Part shown: positions 33,723 to 42,540 of the stretch, piece after piece
How positions within the stretch are numbered: the first letter of the stretch is position 1
Layout: the number at the start of each line of letters is the position of its first letter
Assembly: GCA_009921245.1 (NCBI GenBank)
Contig: RFXW01000002.1
Location: 1 to 44,967 of the forward strand
DNA: 44,967 nt
Direction of reading: 5' to 3'
Origin: Candidatus Fonsibacter lacus
GTDB lineage: Bacteria; Pseudomonadota; Gammaproteobacteria; Burkholderiales; Burkholderiaceae_C
Notes under the pieces: model-generated
Database searches by the model: none
The model's input: the letters and a program-made list of their open reading frames with translations, nothing else
Told to the model about the DNA's origin: nothing
Made by a program: the position numbers and the translations under genes

Positions 33723-34669
33723 GTGTTGCTCCAATCTAAGGCCATCTTGAGGCAGTTGGCGTCACCAAAGGCGGTGTCGTACGCTTGTTTGGCTTGCGCC
33801 GGTGTGGCGTGGTGCGTAACCAAACCGCTGAGGTCCAGGCGTTGCTCGCGCAGCAACTCGGCTACGGCACGCATGTCCGATCGCGTCCACTCCGCGGCCA
33901 CGCGTACGCGCGCCTCACGCATGAAAGCGGGTGCAAAATCAAACGCCAACGGCGCGTGATAAAACCCTGCCAGCACCACCTCACCACCGTGGGCGAGACG
34001 CGCAATCAGACGGTTGAGTAAGCCGTTGTCGCCACTGACGTCGTAAATGCTTGTGTAGTCGTGGCGTGGGTCGTCGTCGGGGTGGCACACGCGGTAGCCT
34101 TGTGCGCCGCTCATGCGCGCGGGTTGTGTTTCCCACACCGTGGGTGGCGTTGCCCCAGCGGCCACGGTCAGGCGGGCCAGCAAACGGCCCATCACGCCAT
34201 GGCCAACAATAAGCTGCGGGGGCTCAGCCGGGGCTTGCTTGCCGCCGCGTGACACACTGTGATAAGCGGTGGCGGCCAAGGCCAACAACAGCGCGTCGGC
34301 ACCCATGGTGGGTGGCACAGCCACCAGTTTGTCGGCGGGCGCAACCAAGGTGCCACCGGCGCCACCAAACAGGTTGTGTGCATCGGCAAAACTGCGCGAG
34401 CCCGGCACAAACACCGTGTCACCCACGGCAACTGCGCCTTGGTTGTCGGCGCGGGTCACCACACCCACGCTTTCGTAGCCTGGCACCAGGGGGTAGCCCA
34501 TGCCCGGAAAAGGCGGCATGCTGCCATCCCAAAGCAAACGCTCGGTTCCCGTGCTGATGCCGCTGTGCTGCACTTGAATCACCGCATCTTCTGGCTGTAC
34601 CGGGCGTAGCGCCAGTCGCTGCACCGATAGGGTGCAGGGCTTTTGAAAGACAATGGCGGGTGCGTGCAT
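33719..34669 (-). CDS. bchC: 3-hydroxyethyl bacteriochlorophyllide a dehydrogenase
   Basis: BchC, 316 aa, is a zinc-lacking MDR-type dehydrogenase that oxidises the C3 hydroxyethyl to acetyl. Family features are HSGISTGTERLLWDG, YPLVPGYESVGVV and the nucleotide-binding LIVGHGVMGRLLARL. ATG 34669 has no Shine-Dalgarno and lies 30 nt after TTGACA. It begins the bchCXYZ-puf part of the superoperon and has its own PpsR site. Confidence 0.95.
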   Translation of the reverse strand: MHAPAIVFQKPCTLSVQRLALRPVQPEDAVIQVQHSGISTGTERLLWDGSMPPFPGMGYPLVPGYESVGVVTRADNQGAVAVGDTVFVPGSRSFADAHNLFGGAGGTLVAPADKLVAVPPTMGADALLLALAATAYHSVSRGGKQAPAEPPQLIVGHGVMGRLLARLTVAAGATPPTVWETQPARMSGAQGYRVCHPDDDPRHDYTSIYDVSGDNGLLNRLIARLAHGGEVVLAGFYHAPLAFDFAPAFMREARVRVAAEWTRSDMRAVAELLREQRLDLSGLVTHHATPAQAKQAYDTAFGDANCLKMALDWSNT

Positions 34670-34673
34670 GGTG

Positions 34674-34691
34674 TGTAACGATTAATTTACA
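34674..34691. promoter_or_regulatory. PpsR operator TGT-N12-ACA upstream of bchC
   Basis: TGTAACGATTAATTTACA is an exact TGT-N12-ACA palindrome located 5-22 bp before the bchC ATG. A nearby TGTCAATTCAGCGTTACT (34700-34717) is a one-base-off second copy and contains the presumed -35 TTGACA on the minus strand. I see no convincing -10 at the ideal spacing. Confidence 0.75.
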
Positions 34692-34736
34692 TTATGCACT
34701 GTCAATTCAGCGTTACTATAGGGTTTACCCTTATTT

Positions 34737-35927
34737 TTAAGTATTTGCATGGTTTTTGTCGCCTGGTTTTCGGCCGAGGACCACGCCGCCATGCATAGGC
34801 AGGGGGGTAGGAAGGCTTTCAATATGAACAAAACCTGCTTCAGACATCAAAAGCGCCAGGCGTTGAGCGGTTCGCAGGCGGCCTTGACCCATGGCCAATA
34901 AGTAAAAGTGGTAGTAGGGGTCAACCCGTTGCGCGCCCTTGGGTTGCTCGGCCATGGGTTCGGCCAGCAAAAGGGTGCCGCCGGCGGGCAGGGCCTGCCA
35001 GCAGGCTTGCATCAGCTGCCGCACCACCTCGTCGGGGTGGTCGTGGGCGACACGCAGCAGCGTGATCAAGTCAGCGCCCGTGGGCAGACTTTCCTTACCA
35101 AAGTGCATGCCGTGGCAACGTACCCGCTCGCTTAGGCCTGCCTCTGTCAGGCGCTGCTTGGCCAGCTCCGCCACCGGCGGCAAGTCCACCAGCGTCAGCT
35201 GCAAGCGGTCAAAACGTGCGGCCAGTGTGCCAACCCAGGCGCCTTGGCCACCGCCCACGTCCATCACATGGCGGTGTTGATCAAACGGATAAACCTGCAG
35301 CAGTTGCTCACGCAAAAAACCTTGTGAGCTTGCCATCAAACCCGAGTACGCCGCCACGCTGCCGGCGCTCCAATCGTGCGCGTCTTGGCTGTTGTGTGCC
35401 AAGCCATTGCTGCCATCGGTGTAAAGCCAAAAGCGGTGCATGCCGCTTGCTTTGGGTTGGCGCATCAAGGCCAAAGGGTTTTGCATGTCGGCGTACAACA
35501 AGGCGTTGTGGCGCACCATGTCGCGTATGCCGGGGTGCGCCAACAACGGTGTGGCCAGTGGCCCAAGCGTGTACAGGTCGCGGCGGCGGCGCAAAAGGCG
35601 CAGCGTCACCGCGCTGTCAAGCAGCGCGGTCATCGCGTCGGTGTCCATGTCATAACGTTTGGCTAAGGCCGCCGCGCTTTGGCCGCCGTGTTGCAGGCGT
35701 GGCAGCAGCTCCAGCTCAAGGCAGGCCAGCAGCACCTGGGTGTGCACAAAGCCGGCCATAACGTCAAACAATTCATGCGCTCGGCGTCGCACCAGCCAAC
35801 GGGTGAACACGCTTTGGCTGGCCCATGCGTGCAAGCGTGGGTTGCTTAGCCACTCGGTGCGCTTTTGCGCCAGGCGCAGCAGCCAACTGGTGGGCGCGGC
35901 GCGGGTGGCGACGTGTGCCGGGGGCAT
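34737..35927 (-). CDS. crtF: Demethylspheroidene O-methyltransferase (hydroxyneurosporene methyltransferase)
   Basis: CrtF, 396 aa, methylates the C1 hydroxyl of the carotenoid using S-adenosylmethionine. It has an N-terminal winged-helix dimerisation domain and a C-terminal methyltransferase fold with SAM motif VMDVGGGQGAWVGTLAARF and LLRVAHDHPDE. ATG 35927 lies 5 nt after the crtE stop; the longer start in the track (GTG 35966) overlaps crtE. About 65 bp separate it from bchC. Confidence 0.94.
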   Translation of the reverse strand: MPPAHVATRAAPTSWLLRLAQKRTEWLSNPRLHAWASQSVFTRWLVRRRAHELFDVMAGFVHTQVLLACLELELLPRLQHGGQSAAALAKRYDMDTDAMTALLDSAVTLRLLRRRRDLYTLGPLATPLLAHPGIRDMVRHNALLYADMQNPLALMRQPKASGMHRFWLYTDGSNGLAHNSQDAHDWSAGSVAAYSGLMASSQGFLREQLLQVYPFDQHRHVMDVGGGQGAWVGTLAARFDRLQLTLVDLPPVAELAKQRLTEAGLSERVRCHGMHFGKESLPTGADLITLLRVAHDHPDEVVRQLMQACWQALPAGGTLLLAEPMAEQPKGAQRVDPYYHFYLLAMGQGRLRTAQRLALLMSEAGFVHIESLPTPLPMHGGVVLGRKPGDKNHANT

Positions 35928-35932
35928 GGCGC

Positions 35933-36823
35933 TTAGGCCGTGGCGCGTGGGTTGGGGTGGCGCCACGCAATCGAAAGCTGCGGCACCAGCCGCAGCGCCT
36001 CGTGCCGCACCAGTTCACGCATGGCGCTTTGTTGCGGGCACGGCGGCACCGCTGCCACGGCGTCTTGCATCAAGCTCTCAAAGCGCTGCAGCGCGCCGCT
36101 CAAGCCCAGGGTTTGCATGGCGTTGGGGCGGTCGTGGGCTTGGTCTTGGCCGATCGGCTTGCCCAGTTCGGCGGCGTCGCCCACCACGTCGCGTATGTCG
36201 TCGGCCACTTGGTAGGCCTCACCCAACTGCTCGCCCAGGGTGCGCCACGGCTCGGGCGGGGCGCCGGCGGCTTGGGCGCCCAGGGTGGTGGCCGCAACAA
36301 ACAGGGCGCCGGTCTTGGCTCGCTGGTATTGCGACAAATCAACCTCGGTTTCGCATTCCCAAGCCTGCCCGGCCACCACGCCCGATGGCGAGCCGGCGGC
36401 CTGCGCCAAGGTTTGCTGCATGGCCAGTGCCCGCGTGGCATGGTCCGCCGCTTGGTGCGTCAGCGTTTCAAAGGCCAGCACAATCAAGGCATCACCGGTC
36501 AACAGGGCCAGCGGCTCGCCAAACTGGCGCTGCACGCTGGGCCGCCCGCGGCGGGTTTCGGCGTCGTCAAAGCAGGGCATGTCGTCGTGCACCAGCGAGG
36601 CGCAGTGCAACAGCTCCACCGCTGTGGCGCCGCCCAGCGCCAGCTCGGGCGCTTCGCAGGCGCATGCTTGGGCCACGGCCAGCGCCAGCTGCGGGCGAAT
36701 CCGCGCGCCACCAGGAAACACCGCATGCTGCATGGCCTGCAGCAACTTGGGTGGCGCCCCGTGGTGGTGGGTGGGAGCCAGCCGACTCTCAAGCGCTTGC
36801 TCAATACGTTTGCGCATGTCCAT
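35933..36823 (-). CDS. crtE: Geranylgeranyl diphosphate synthase
   Basis: CrtE, 296 aa, makes GGPP, the precursor for both carotenoids (CrtB) and the bacteriochlorophyll tail (BchG). The first Asp-rich motif HDDMPCFDD (residues 79-87) has the bacterial-type two-residue insert, and the second, VADDIRDVVGD, is present. ATG 36823 opens the frame; ATG 36817 is an alternative. It is the first gene of the minus-strand superoperon, behind three PpsR-type palindromes shared with ccmA. Confidence 0.95.
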   Translation of the reverse strand: MDMRKRIEQALESRLAPTHHHGAPPKLLQAMQHAVFPGGARIRPQLALAVAQACACEAPELALGGATAVELLHCASLVHDDMPCFDDAETRRGRPSVQRQFGEPLALLTGDALIVLAFETLTHQAADHATRALAMQQTLAQAAGSPSGVVAGQAWECETEVDLSQYQRAKTGALFVAATTLGAQAAGAPPEPWRTLGEQLGEAYQVADDIRDVVGDAAELGKPIGQDQAHDRPNAMQTLGLSGALQRFESLMQDAVAAVPPCPQQSAMRELVRHEALRLVPQLSIAWRHPNPRATA

Positions 36824-36844
36824 GAGGCCCCCAATCGGTGATGG

Positions 36845-36862
36845 TGTAAAAAATAATCGACA
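36845..36862. promoter_or_regulatory. PpsR operator 1 in the crtE/ccmA divergent region
   Basis: TGTAAAAAATAATCGACA is an exact TGT-N12-ACA palindrome, 22 bp before the crtE ATG. Confidence 0.7.
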
Positions 36863-36870
36863 TTACGTAG

Positions 36871-36888
36871 TGTCAATTTAACACGACA
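36871..36888. promoter_or_regulatory. PpsR operator 2 in the crtE/ccmA divergent region
   Basis: TGTCAATTTAACACGACA is an exact TGT-N12-ACA palindrome 26 bp (start to start) from operator 1, about 2.5 helical turns, compatible with cooperative binding. On the minus strand it overlaps the -10 of a candidate crtE promoter (TTGACA 36903-36898, 16-nt spacer, TAAATT 36881-36876). Confidence 0.7.
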
Positions 36889-36906
36889 CTCGAGAATGTC
36901 AAGGAT

Positions 36907-36935
36907 TTGCCTTGTGTCATTCAAAGTTGTATGCT
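36907..36935 (+). promoter_or_regulatory. Candidate ccmA promoter
   Basis: TTGCCT (36907-36912), a 17-nt spacer and TATGCT (36930-36935) give a plausible sigma70 promoter on the plus strand. Its start would fall near 36942, at the edge of PpsR operator 3, so repression of the ccm operon by PpsR is possible. No Shine-Dalgarno is visible before ccmA. Confidence 0.4.
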
Positions 36936-36940
36936 ACAAG

Positions 36941-36958
36941 TGTCACAATTAGTTGACA
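36941..36958. promoter_or_regulatory. PpsR operator 3, immediately upstream of ccmA
   Basis: TGTCACAATTAGTTGACA is an exact TGT-N12-ACA palindrome ending 15 bp before the ccmA ATG. It is much closer to ccmA than to crtE, which suggests that the ccm operon itself is a target. Confidence 0.7.
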
Positions 36959-36973
36959 CCAACCGGTTACCTC

Positions 36974-37591
36974 ATGCTCTCACTTATTGATGTCGGTCTG
37001 CGACGCGGCCACCGCTGGTTGGTGCGCGGCTTGGCGCTGCAGGTGCTGGGCGGCCAAACCTGGCAGATTGAGGGCGCCAATGGCGCGGGTAAGACCACCT
37101 TATTGCGTGCGTTGGCCGGTTTATTCCCCTTGGGCCAGGGGCAGATTCTTTGGCGCGGTCGGGCTTTGGTGGGCGACGGTTGGCAGGCCGTGCACCAAGA
37201 AATGGCTTGGATGGGCCACACCCCGGCGCAAAAAGCCAACCTCGACGCGCCCACCAACCTCACCATGGCGTGCGCCTTGGCGGGCCAAACCGTGGCCACG
37301 TCCTCGGTGCAGGCGGCGCTGGAGGGCTGCGGCTTGGGGCGCTTGGCACGCCGGCCTGTGGGGCAGTTGTCGCAAGGGCAGCGGCGCTTGGCCGCTTTGG
37401 CCCGCTTGGCTTTGCCTGGCGCACCGGCGCTGTGGCTGCTGGACGAGCCGTTTGTGGCGCTCGACGAAAAGGCATGCCAGTGGTTGCAACAACTGATGCA
37501 GCGCCACGTACAAGGCGGTGGCGCGGTGGTGTTTACCGCGCACGGCCATGTGGGTGAGGCGTATCACGGCCTTAGGCGGTTGGCGCTATGA
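36974..37591 (+). CDS. ccmA: Haem exporter ATP-binding protein CcmA
   Basis: CcmA, 205 aa, is the ATPase of the CcmABCD complex that releases haem-loaded CcmE in System I cytochrome c maturation. Walker A is EGANGAGKTT (residues 33-42), the ABC signature region is QLSQGQRRLAALARLAL, and Walker B is LWLLDEPFVALD. The track starts at TTG 36953, inside the PpsR site; ATG 36974 (MLSLIDVGLRRG) matches the family N-terminus. It is first of a nine-gene ccm operon with overlapping or near-overlapping genes. Confidence 0.94.
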   Translation: MLSLIDVGLRRGHRWLVRGLALQVLGGQTWQIEGANGAGKTTLLRALAGLFPLGQGQILWRGRALVGDGWQAVHQEMAWMGHTPAQKANLDAPTNLTMACALAGQTVATSSVQAALEGCGLGRLARRPVGQLSQGQRRLAALARLALPGAPALWLLDEPFVALDEKACQWLQQLMQRHVQGGGAVVFTAHGHVGEAYHGLRRLAL

Positions 37592-38304
37592 CGGCGTCGG
37601 TGGTTTGGGCCGGGGCGCCCACGCGCGACGCGCGCAGTGCATGGCGCGCGCTTGCGGTGGTGTGGCGCGCCACCATGCTCAGCCAGTGGCGGCAACGCGC
37701 CGATTTGGCGGCCGCGTGGTGTTTTTTTTTGGTGGTGGTGGCGCTCTTTCCGTTGGCGGTGGGGCCAGAGCCGCAGCTGTTGCAGCGCATGGGTCCGGGT
37801 GTGATTTGGGTGGCGGCGGTGCTGGCCACGTTGGGCTCGCTGCCGCGTTGGTTTCAAGACGATTGGCAAGACGGCACGTTGGAGCAAATGGTGTTGTCGC
37901 CGTATCCGCTGCCGTTGTTGATGTTGGTTAAGGTTGCCACGCACGGCGCGTTGGCGTTGCTGCCGCTGGTTGCCTTGTGTCCGGTGTTGGCGTTGCCTTA
38001 TGGGTTGGGGGCCGAGGCCTTGGGTGTGCTGATGGCGGGCTTGGTGTTGGGCCTGCCGGTGTTGTCGTTGTTGGGTGCGGTGGCCGCGGCCTTGGTGCTG
38101 GGCGTGCGCAGCGGCGCGGTGTTGCTGGCGTTGTTGGTGTTGCCACTTACGGTGCCACTGTTGGTGTTGGGTGCGGGCGCGGTTGGGCAACCCTCCGAGG
38201 TGGTCACCGCGCACTTGTCGTTAATGGCTGCCATGGCCTTGATGGCGGTGGTGGGCTTGCCGTGGGCGGTGGCCAGTGCGGTTCGTTTGGCGGTGGAGGG
38301 TTAG
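37588..38304 (+). CDS. ccmB: Haem exporter membrane protein CcmB
   Basis: CcmB, 238 aa, six hydrophobic helices, the permease partner of CcmA. The signature LPRWFQDDWQDGTLEQMVLSP and the C-terminal LVLPLTVPLLVLGAG match the family. It overlaps ccmA by 4 nt (ATGA). Confidence 0.93.
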   Translation: MTASVVWAGAPTRDARSAWRALAVVWRATMLSQWRQRADLAAAWCFFLVVVALFPLAVGPEPQLLQRMGPGVIWVAAVLATLGSLPRWFQDDWQDGTLEQMVLSPYPLPLLMLVKVATHGALALLPLVALCPVLALPYGLGAEALGVLMAGLVLGLPVLSLLGAVAAALVLGVRSGAVLLALLVLPLTVPLLVLGAGAVGQPSEVVTAHLSLMAAMALMAVVGLPWAVASAVRLAVEG

Positions 38305-38306
38305 CC

Positions 38307-39030
38307 ATGGGCACGCGCGTGAATTGGTTTTATTTTGCGGCGCCGTCGCGTTGCTATAGGTTGGCGCAACGGCTGCAGCCATGGCTACTGGCCGCGGCCT
38401 TGGTGCTGGCAGCTTGGGGGCTGTATTGGGGGCTTTGGCTGGCGCCTACCGATGCGCAACAGGGCGAGGTTTATCGCATTGTGTTTGTGCACGTGCCGGC
38501 GGCTTGGATGTCGATGGTGATTTATCTGGCCATGGCGGGCTGGGCAGCGGTCGGCTTGGTGTGGCGCTCACGCTTGTCGCACATGATGGCACAAGCGCTG
38601 GCACCCACCGGCGCGCTCATGACCTTTGTGGCGCTGTGGACTGGTGCCCTTTGGGGGCAACCCACCTGGGGCACATGGTGGGTGTGGGATGCGCGCTTAA
38701 CTTCTGAATTGTTGCTGCTGTTTTTGTACCGAAGACGTGGACCGTGCCGATCGCGCCGCCAGTCTGCTGGCGATTGTGGGCGCCATCAACGTACCGGTGA
38801 TTTATTTTTCGGTGGTGTGGTGGAACACCTTGCATCAAGGCGCATCGATTGGCCCGAGTGGCTCAAGCATGGCCGAGCCCATGCTGCGCGCGTTGCTGGT
38901 TATGGTGGCTGCCGCGTGGTGCTACACGCTGGCCGCGGTGCTGGCGCGTTTGCGCGTGATTTTGTTAAAGCGAGAGCGTCATACCGCGTGGGCCACACGC
39001 GTGTTGCAAGCGCAGGAGACCAACGCATGA
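38307..39030 (+). pseudogene. ccmC: Haem-handling protein CcmC, frameshifted by an internal deletion
   Basis: CcmC binds haem through its WWD domain and loads it onto CcmE. The first 141 codons (from ATG 38307 to LLLLFLY at 38729) contain the periplasmic His62 (FVHVPAAW) and the WWD motif WGTWWVWDARLTSEL. After base 38730 the coding frame changes, and EDVDRADRAASLLAIVG...WWNTLHQGAS continues to TGA 39030. E. coli CcmC has about ten residues between these blocks (VGVIALWHAF), so an estimated 29 nt are missing. The N-terminal frame does not stop early; it runs out of frame and rejoins the ccmD frame, ending at 39203. As written, CcmC loses its C-terminal third, including the second haem-ligand His. 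Confidence 0.87.
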
Positions 39031-39203
39031 CTACGTTTGAGGTGTGGTTGACCATGGGTGGCAAAGGCTGGTATGTGTGGGGCGCATTGGGCATGACGCT
39101 GCTTGCGCTGCTGGCCGAATGGTGGGTGTTGCGGCTGCAACGGCGCGCGCTGTTGCGCCCATCGCAAGACGACACCTGGGACATGGGGTTGGAGTCGTCA
39201 TGA
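39027..39203 (+). CDS. ccmD: Haem exporter small subunit CcmD
   Basis: CcmD, 58 aa, one membrane helix. The start [29 protein letters not shown] is typical of the family, followed by a basic stretch (LRLQRRALL). It stabilises CcmC-CcmE within the CcmABCD complex. It overlaps the ccmC stop and the ccmE start (ATGA at both ends). Confidence 0.88.
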   Translation: MTTFEVWLTMGGKGWYVWGALGMTLLALLAEWWVLRLQRRALLRPSQDDTWDMGLESS

Positions 39204-39655
39204 CAGCCAGGCAATGGCGCCTGCTTTGGTTGGCCGCTGCGGTATTGGCCGTGGGCGCGGCGACCACGTTGGTGCTGCGCGCGTTTGAGAGCAACTTGGT
39301 GTTTTTTTATAGCCCCACACAAGTTGCCGCGCACGAGGCGCCAACCGCGCGAGCCTTTCGCGTGGGCGGGTTGGTGCAGCAAGGCAGCGTGCAGCGCGCT
39401 TCCTCGGGGTTAACGGTGAACTTTGTCGTCACCGATGGCGCGCATCAGGTGCCGGTGCGCTACACCGGCATGCTGCCGGATTTGTTTCGCGAGGGCAAAG
39501 GCGTGGTGGCGCAAGGTCGGCTGGACGGCAGCGGCTGGTTTGTGGCGCAACAGGTCTTGGCCAAGCATGACGAAAACTACATGCCACCCGAGGCCGCTGC
39601 GGCGTTGCAAGCCGCGCGCGCAGGTGCGGGCACACAGGTGGCGTCGCAGCCGTGA
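39200..39655 (+). CDS. ccmE: Cytochrome c-type biogenesis haem chaperone CcmE
   Basis: CcmE, 151 aa, an N-terminally anchored periplasmic OB-fold protein that carries haem covalently from CcmC to CcmF. The haem-binding HxxxY motif is intact in [12 protein letters not shown] (His123, Tyr127), so this is a classical His-type CcmE. The membrane anchor is at about residues 8-27. Confidence 0.95.
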   Translation: MTARQWRLLWLAAAVLAVGAATTLVLRAFESNLVFFYSPTQVAAHEAPTARAFRVGGLVQQGSVQRASSGLTVNFVVTDGAHQVPVRYTGMLPDLFREGKGVVAQGRLDGSGWFVAQQVLAKHDENYMPPEAAAALQAARAGAGTQVASQP

Positions 39656-41592
39656 TTGCCGAGCTCGGGCACCTGGCGCTGGCCGTTGCCTTGGCCGCCA
39701 GCGTTGCGCTGGCCTTGCTGGGGTTGGGCGGTGGCGCGTGGCAGCAGGCGGCGGTGATGCGTCAGGTGTCCAACATGGTGGCGCTGCAAATGGCGGCGGT
39801 CACACTGGCGTTTGGCGCGCTCACGTGGGCGTTTGTTGCCACTGATTTCTCTGTGGCTTTGGTGGCCGGTTACGCGCACTCGGCCTTGCCCATGACGTAC
39901 CGCTTCACTGCGGTGTGGGGCAACCATGAGGGCTCCATGCTGCTGTGGGTGTGGGTGCTGGCGGGTTGGACGTCGGCGCTGGCGTGGCGCATGCGCGGCG
40001 CCCACGCGGTGCAGCGCGCGCGCGTGTTGGGCGTGATGGGCCTGATTGGCATTGGCTTTTTGGCTTTTTTACTTTTTACATCGAATCCGTTTTTGCGTGC
40101 CTGGCCGGTGCCAGCGGATGGTCAGGGCATGAACCCATTGCTGCAAGACCCAGGCATGATCTGGCATCCACCGTTGCTTTACATGGGCTACGTGGGCTTG
40201 GTGGTGGCATTTGCATACACCGTGGCAGGGCTGTTGCAAGGTCGGCTGGACGCTGCATGGGCCCGCGCCATCCGCCCCTGGACTTTGGTGGCGTGGGCAT
40301 TTTTAACCGTGGGCATTGCCTTGGGCAGTTTTTGGGCGTACTACGAGTTGGGTTGGGGCGGTTGGTGGTTTTGGGACCCGGTTGAAAACGCCTCGTTCAT
40401 GCCGTGGCTGGTGGCCACCGCGCTGCTGCACAGCGCCGCCATGGCCGATGCGCGCGGCAGCTTCAGGCTGTGGACGGCGCTGCTTGCGCTGCTTGGTTTT
40501 GCGTTGGCGTTGCTCGGTACGTTCATCGTGCGCTCGGGCGTATTAAGTTCGGTGCATGCGTTTGCCTCAGACCCTGGCCGTGGTCTGTTTATTTTGGCGT
40601 TCTTGGTGCTGGTGGTGGGCGGCGCGTTGGCCCTTTACGCATGGCGCGCGCCGGCGGTGGGCGCGGGGGCCAGTTTTCAAGGTTGGTCGCGCGAAGGCTT
40701 GTTGTTTGGTCAAACCTTGTTGCTCATGGTGGCGGCGGCCAGCGTGTTGTTGGGTACGTTGTACCCCATGCTGCTTGATGCGCTGGGGCTGGGCAAATTG
40801 TCGGTCGGGCCACCGTATTTTGAGGCGGTGTTTGCGCCCCTCATGCTGCTTGTTATGGCGCTGATGGTGCCTGGTCCGCTGTTGGCTTGGCGGCGTGCGG
40901 CGTGGGCTTGGCCCAGTCGTGGTTGGCTGGGTGCCGCGGCGCTGGCCCTGGCATTGGCCTCGGCCGTGGCCTGGTGGGTGCCGGGCGCGTCGTGGGCCAC
41001 ATGGGCTGGCTTGGCCATGGCGGCGTGGGTGGTGTTGGGTGTGGCGCGGCATGTTCTGCAATGGTTAAGCCAACCGCTGCCGCGCGCCGTGCGTTGGCGC
41101 ACGCTGCGCGGTGCCAAAGGCGGCATGTGGTTGGCGCATTTGGGCGTGGCGGTGTTTGCCATCGGCGTGGCGGTGGTGTCCACCTGGGGGCACGAACAAG
41201 ACCTGCGCCTGCGCCCTGGCGAAGAAATGGCGGTGGGTGACGTACGCTTGCGCTTTGACGGCATCACCATGGCGCCCGGGCCGAATTACTTTGCCATTCG
41301 CGCCAGCTTACCCATGCTGCAAAACGGGCAAACGCTCACCACTTTGCAGCCTGAGCGCCGCTTGTATTTGGCCAACGGTCAAACCATGACCGAGGTCGCC
41401 ATCGACCGTAGCCTGTGGCGCGACGTGTACGTGGCTCTGGGTGAATCGGTGGGCAACGACGCCTTTGCCTTTCGTGTGCACCACAAACCTTTGGTGAATT
41501 GGATTTGGCTGGGCTGCTTGATGATGGCTTTGGGTGGTCTGATGGCCGCCGTTGATCGGCGTCGCGTGGGGCCGGCAGAGGGCACCGCATGA
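39652..41592 (+). CDS. ccmF: Haem lyase subunit CcmF
   Basis: CcmF, 646 aa, about 15 membrane helices. It takes haem from CcmE and ligates it to apocytochrome c. The WWD domain [21 protein letters not shown] and the preceding [20 protein letters not shown] block are clear, and the length equals that of E. coli CcmF. The start is GTG 39652, overlapping the ccmE stop. Confidence 0.96.
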   Translation: MIAELGHLALAVALAASVALALLGLGGGAWQQAAVMRQVSNMVALQMAAVTLAFGALTWAFVATDFSVALVAGYAHSALPMTYRFTAVWGNHEGSMLLWVWVLAGWTSALAWRMRGAHAVQRARVLGVMGLIGIGFLAFLLFTSNPFLRAWPVPADGQGMNPLLQDPGMIWHPPLLYMGYVGLVVAFAYTVAGLLQGRLDAAWARAIRPWTLVAWAFLTVGIALGSFWAYYELGWGGWWFWDPVENASFMPWLVATALLHSAAMADARGSFRLWTALLALLGFALALLGTFIVRSGVLSSVHAFASDPGRGLFILAFLVLVVGGALALYAWRAPAVGAGASFQGWSREGLLFGQTLLLMVAAASVLLGTLYPMLLDALGLGKLSVGPPYFEAVFAPLMLLVMALMVPGPLLAWRRAAWAWPSRGWLGAAALALALASAVAWWVPGASWATWAGLAMAAWVVLGVARHVLQWLSQPLPRAVRWRTLRGAKGGMWLAHLGVAVFAIGVAVVSTWGHEQDLRLRPGEEMAVGDVRLRFDGITMAPGPNYFAIRASLPMLQNGQTLTTLQPERRLYLANGQTMTEVAIDRSLWRDVYVALGESVGNDAFAFRVHHKPLVNWIWLGCLMMALGGLMAAVDRRRVGPAEGTA

Positions 41593-42131
41593 CGCAAGGC
41601 CCGAAACGCCTTGGCCCATGGCTGGCGCTGGCGGTGTTTGCGCTGCTAAGCGTTGCGTTGGCGTTGGGGCTTAAGCTGAATCCGCGCGAGTTGCCATCAC
41701 CTTTGGTGGGCAAACCGTTGCCCTCATTCACGTTGCCGGCGTTGGGGGCGGCGTCCGCGCCCGTCAGCTCGCAACAATGGCGCGGCCAATGGTGGGTGCT
41801 TAACGTGTGGGCGTCGTGGTGCACGCCATGCGCGGTGGAGCATCCGGTGTTGCTGCAGCTGGCGCAAAGCCAGCGCGTGACGCTGGTGGGGTTGAACTAC
41901 AAAGACGCCAGCCCAGCTGCGCAAACGTGGCTGGCGCAACGTGGTAACCCGTACCAAACGGTTTGGGTTGATACCCAGGGCAGCGTGGGGTTGGATCTTG
42001 GCGTGTACGGCGTGCCCGAAACCTACATCATCGACCCGCAAGGGCGGGTACGTCATAAGCACACCGGCGCGGTCACACCGCAGTGGGTGCAGTCCACGTT
42101 GCTGCCGTTGCTGGAGACCTCGCGTGGCTAA
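41589..42131 (+). CDS. ccmG: Periplasmic thiol:disulfide oxidoreductase CcmG (DsbE)
   Basis: CcmG, 180 aa, a membrane-anchored thioredoxin-fold protein that keeps apocytochrome haem-site cysteines reduced. The active site is WASWCTPC (Cys78, Cys81), with the cis-Pro region GVYGVPETYIID. The N-terminal anchor is at about residues 10-28. It overlaps ccmF by 4 nt. Confidence 0.94.
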   Translation: MTQGPKRLGPWLALAVFALLSVALALGLKLNPRELPSPLVGKPLPSFTLPALGAASAPVSSQQWRGQWWVLNVWASWCTPCAVEHPVLLQLAQSQRVTLVGLNYKDASPAAQTWLAQRGNPYQTVWVDTQGSVGLDLGVYGVPETYIIDPQGRVRHKHTGAVTPQWVQSTLLPLLETSRG

Positions 42132-42540
42132 GCCGGGCATGCGCGGCGCATGGCTCAACGCCGTCGTGGTCCGGACAGCGCTTGGCTTGGCCTTGCTGTT
42201 GCCCATGCCAGTCGTGGCCGACTCCGTGCTCGAAGACAAGGTGCAACGCGTTGCCGGTGAACTGCGTTGCTTGGTGTGCCAAAACGACACCATTGCCGCG
42301 TCGCAAGCCCCGCTGGCCGTGGATTTGCGCAACCAGGTGCGGCGCCTACTGGCGCAGGGCCAAAGCGAGGCCCAGGTGCTGGAATACATGACACAGCGCT
42401 ACGGCGACTTCGTGCGTTATCGCCCCCCACTCAAGCCCAGTACCTGGCCGTTGTGGTTCATGCCGGTGGTGTTGTTGTTGCTGGCCGGACTGGGTTGGTG
42501 GCGCTTCACGCGCGCGCGGCCAACGGGTGCTCAGTCATGA
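42124..42540 (+). CDS. ccmH: Cytochrome c biogenesis protein CcmH
   Basis: CcmH, 138 aa from GTG 42124 (ATG 42139 is the alternative). It has a signal sequence, the redox motif LRCLVCQND (Cys49, Cys52), a three-helix domain and a C-terminal membrane helix (WPLWFMPVVLLLLAGLGWW). It corresponds to the N-terminal half of E. coli CcmH; the TPR half is the separate ccmI downstream. The longer frame in the track is ccmG shadow. Confidence 0.93.
   Translation: MAKPGMRGAWLNAVVVRTALGLALLLPMPVVADSVLEDKVQRVAGELRCLVCQNDTIAASQAPLAVDLRNQVRRLLAQGQSEAQVLEYMTQRYGDFVRYRPPLKPSTWPLWFMPVVLLLLAGLGWWRFTRARPTGAQS

Noticed and set aside
34715-34736. AGGG/CCCT repeat between crtF and bchC
   Set aside because: The stem is only 4-5 bp with a very short loop; I do not consider it a terminator, and crtF-bchC read-through is expected.
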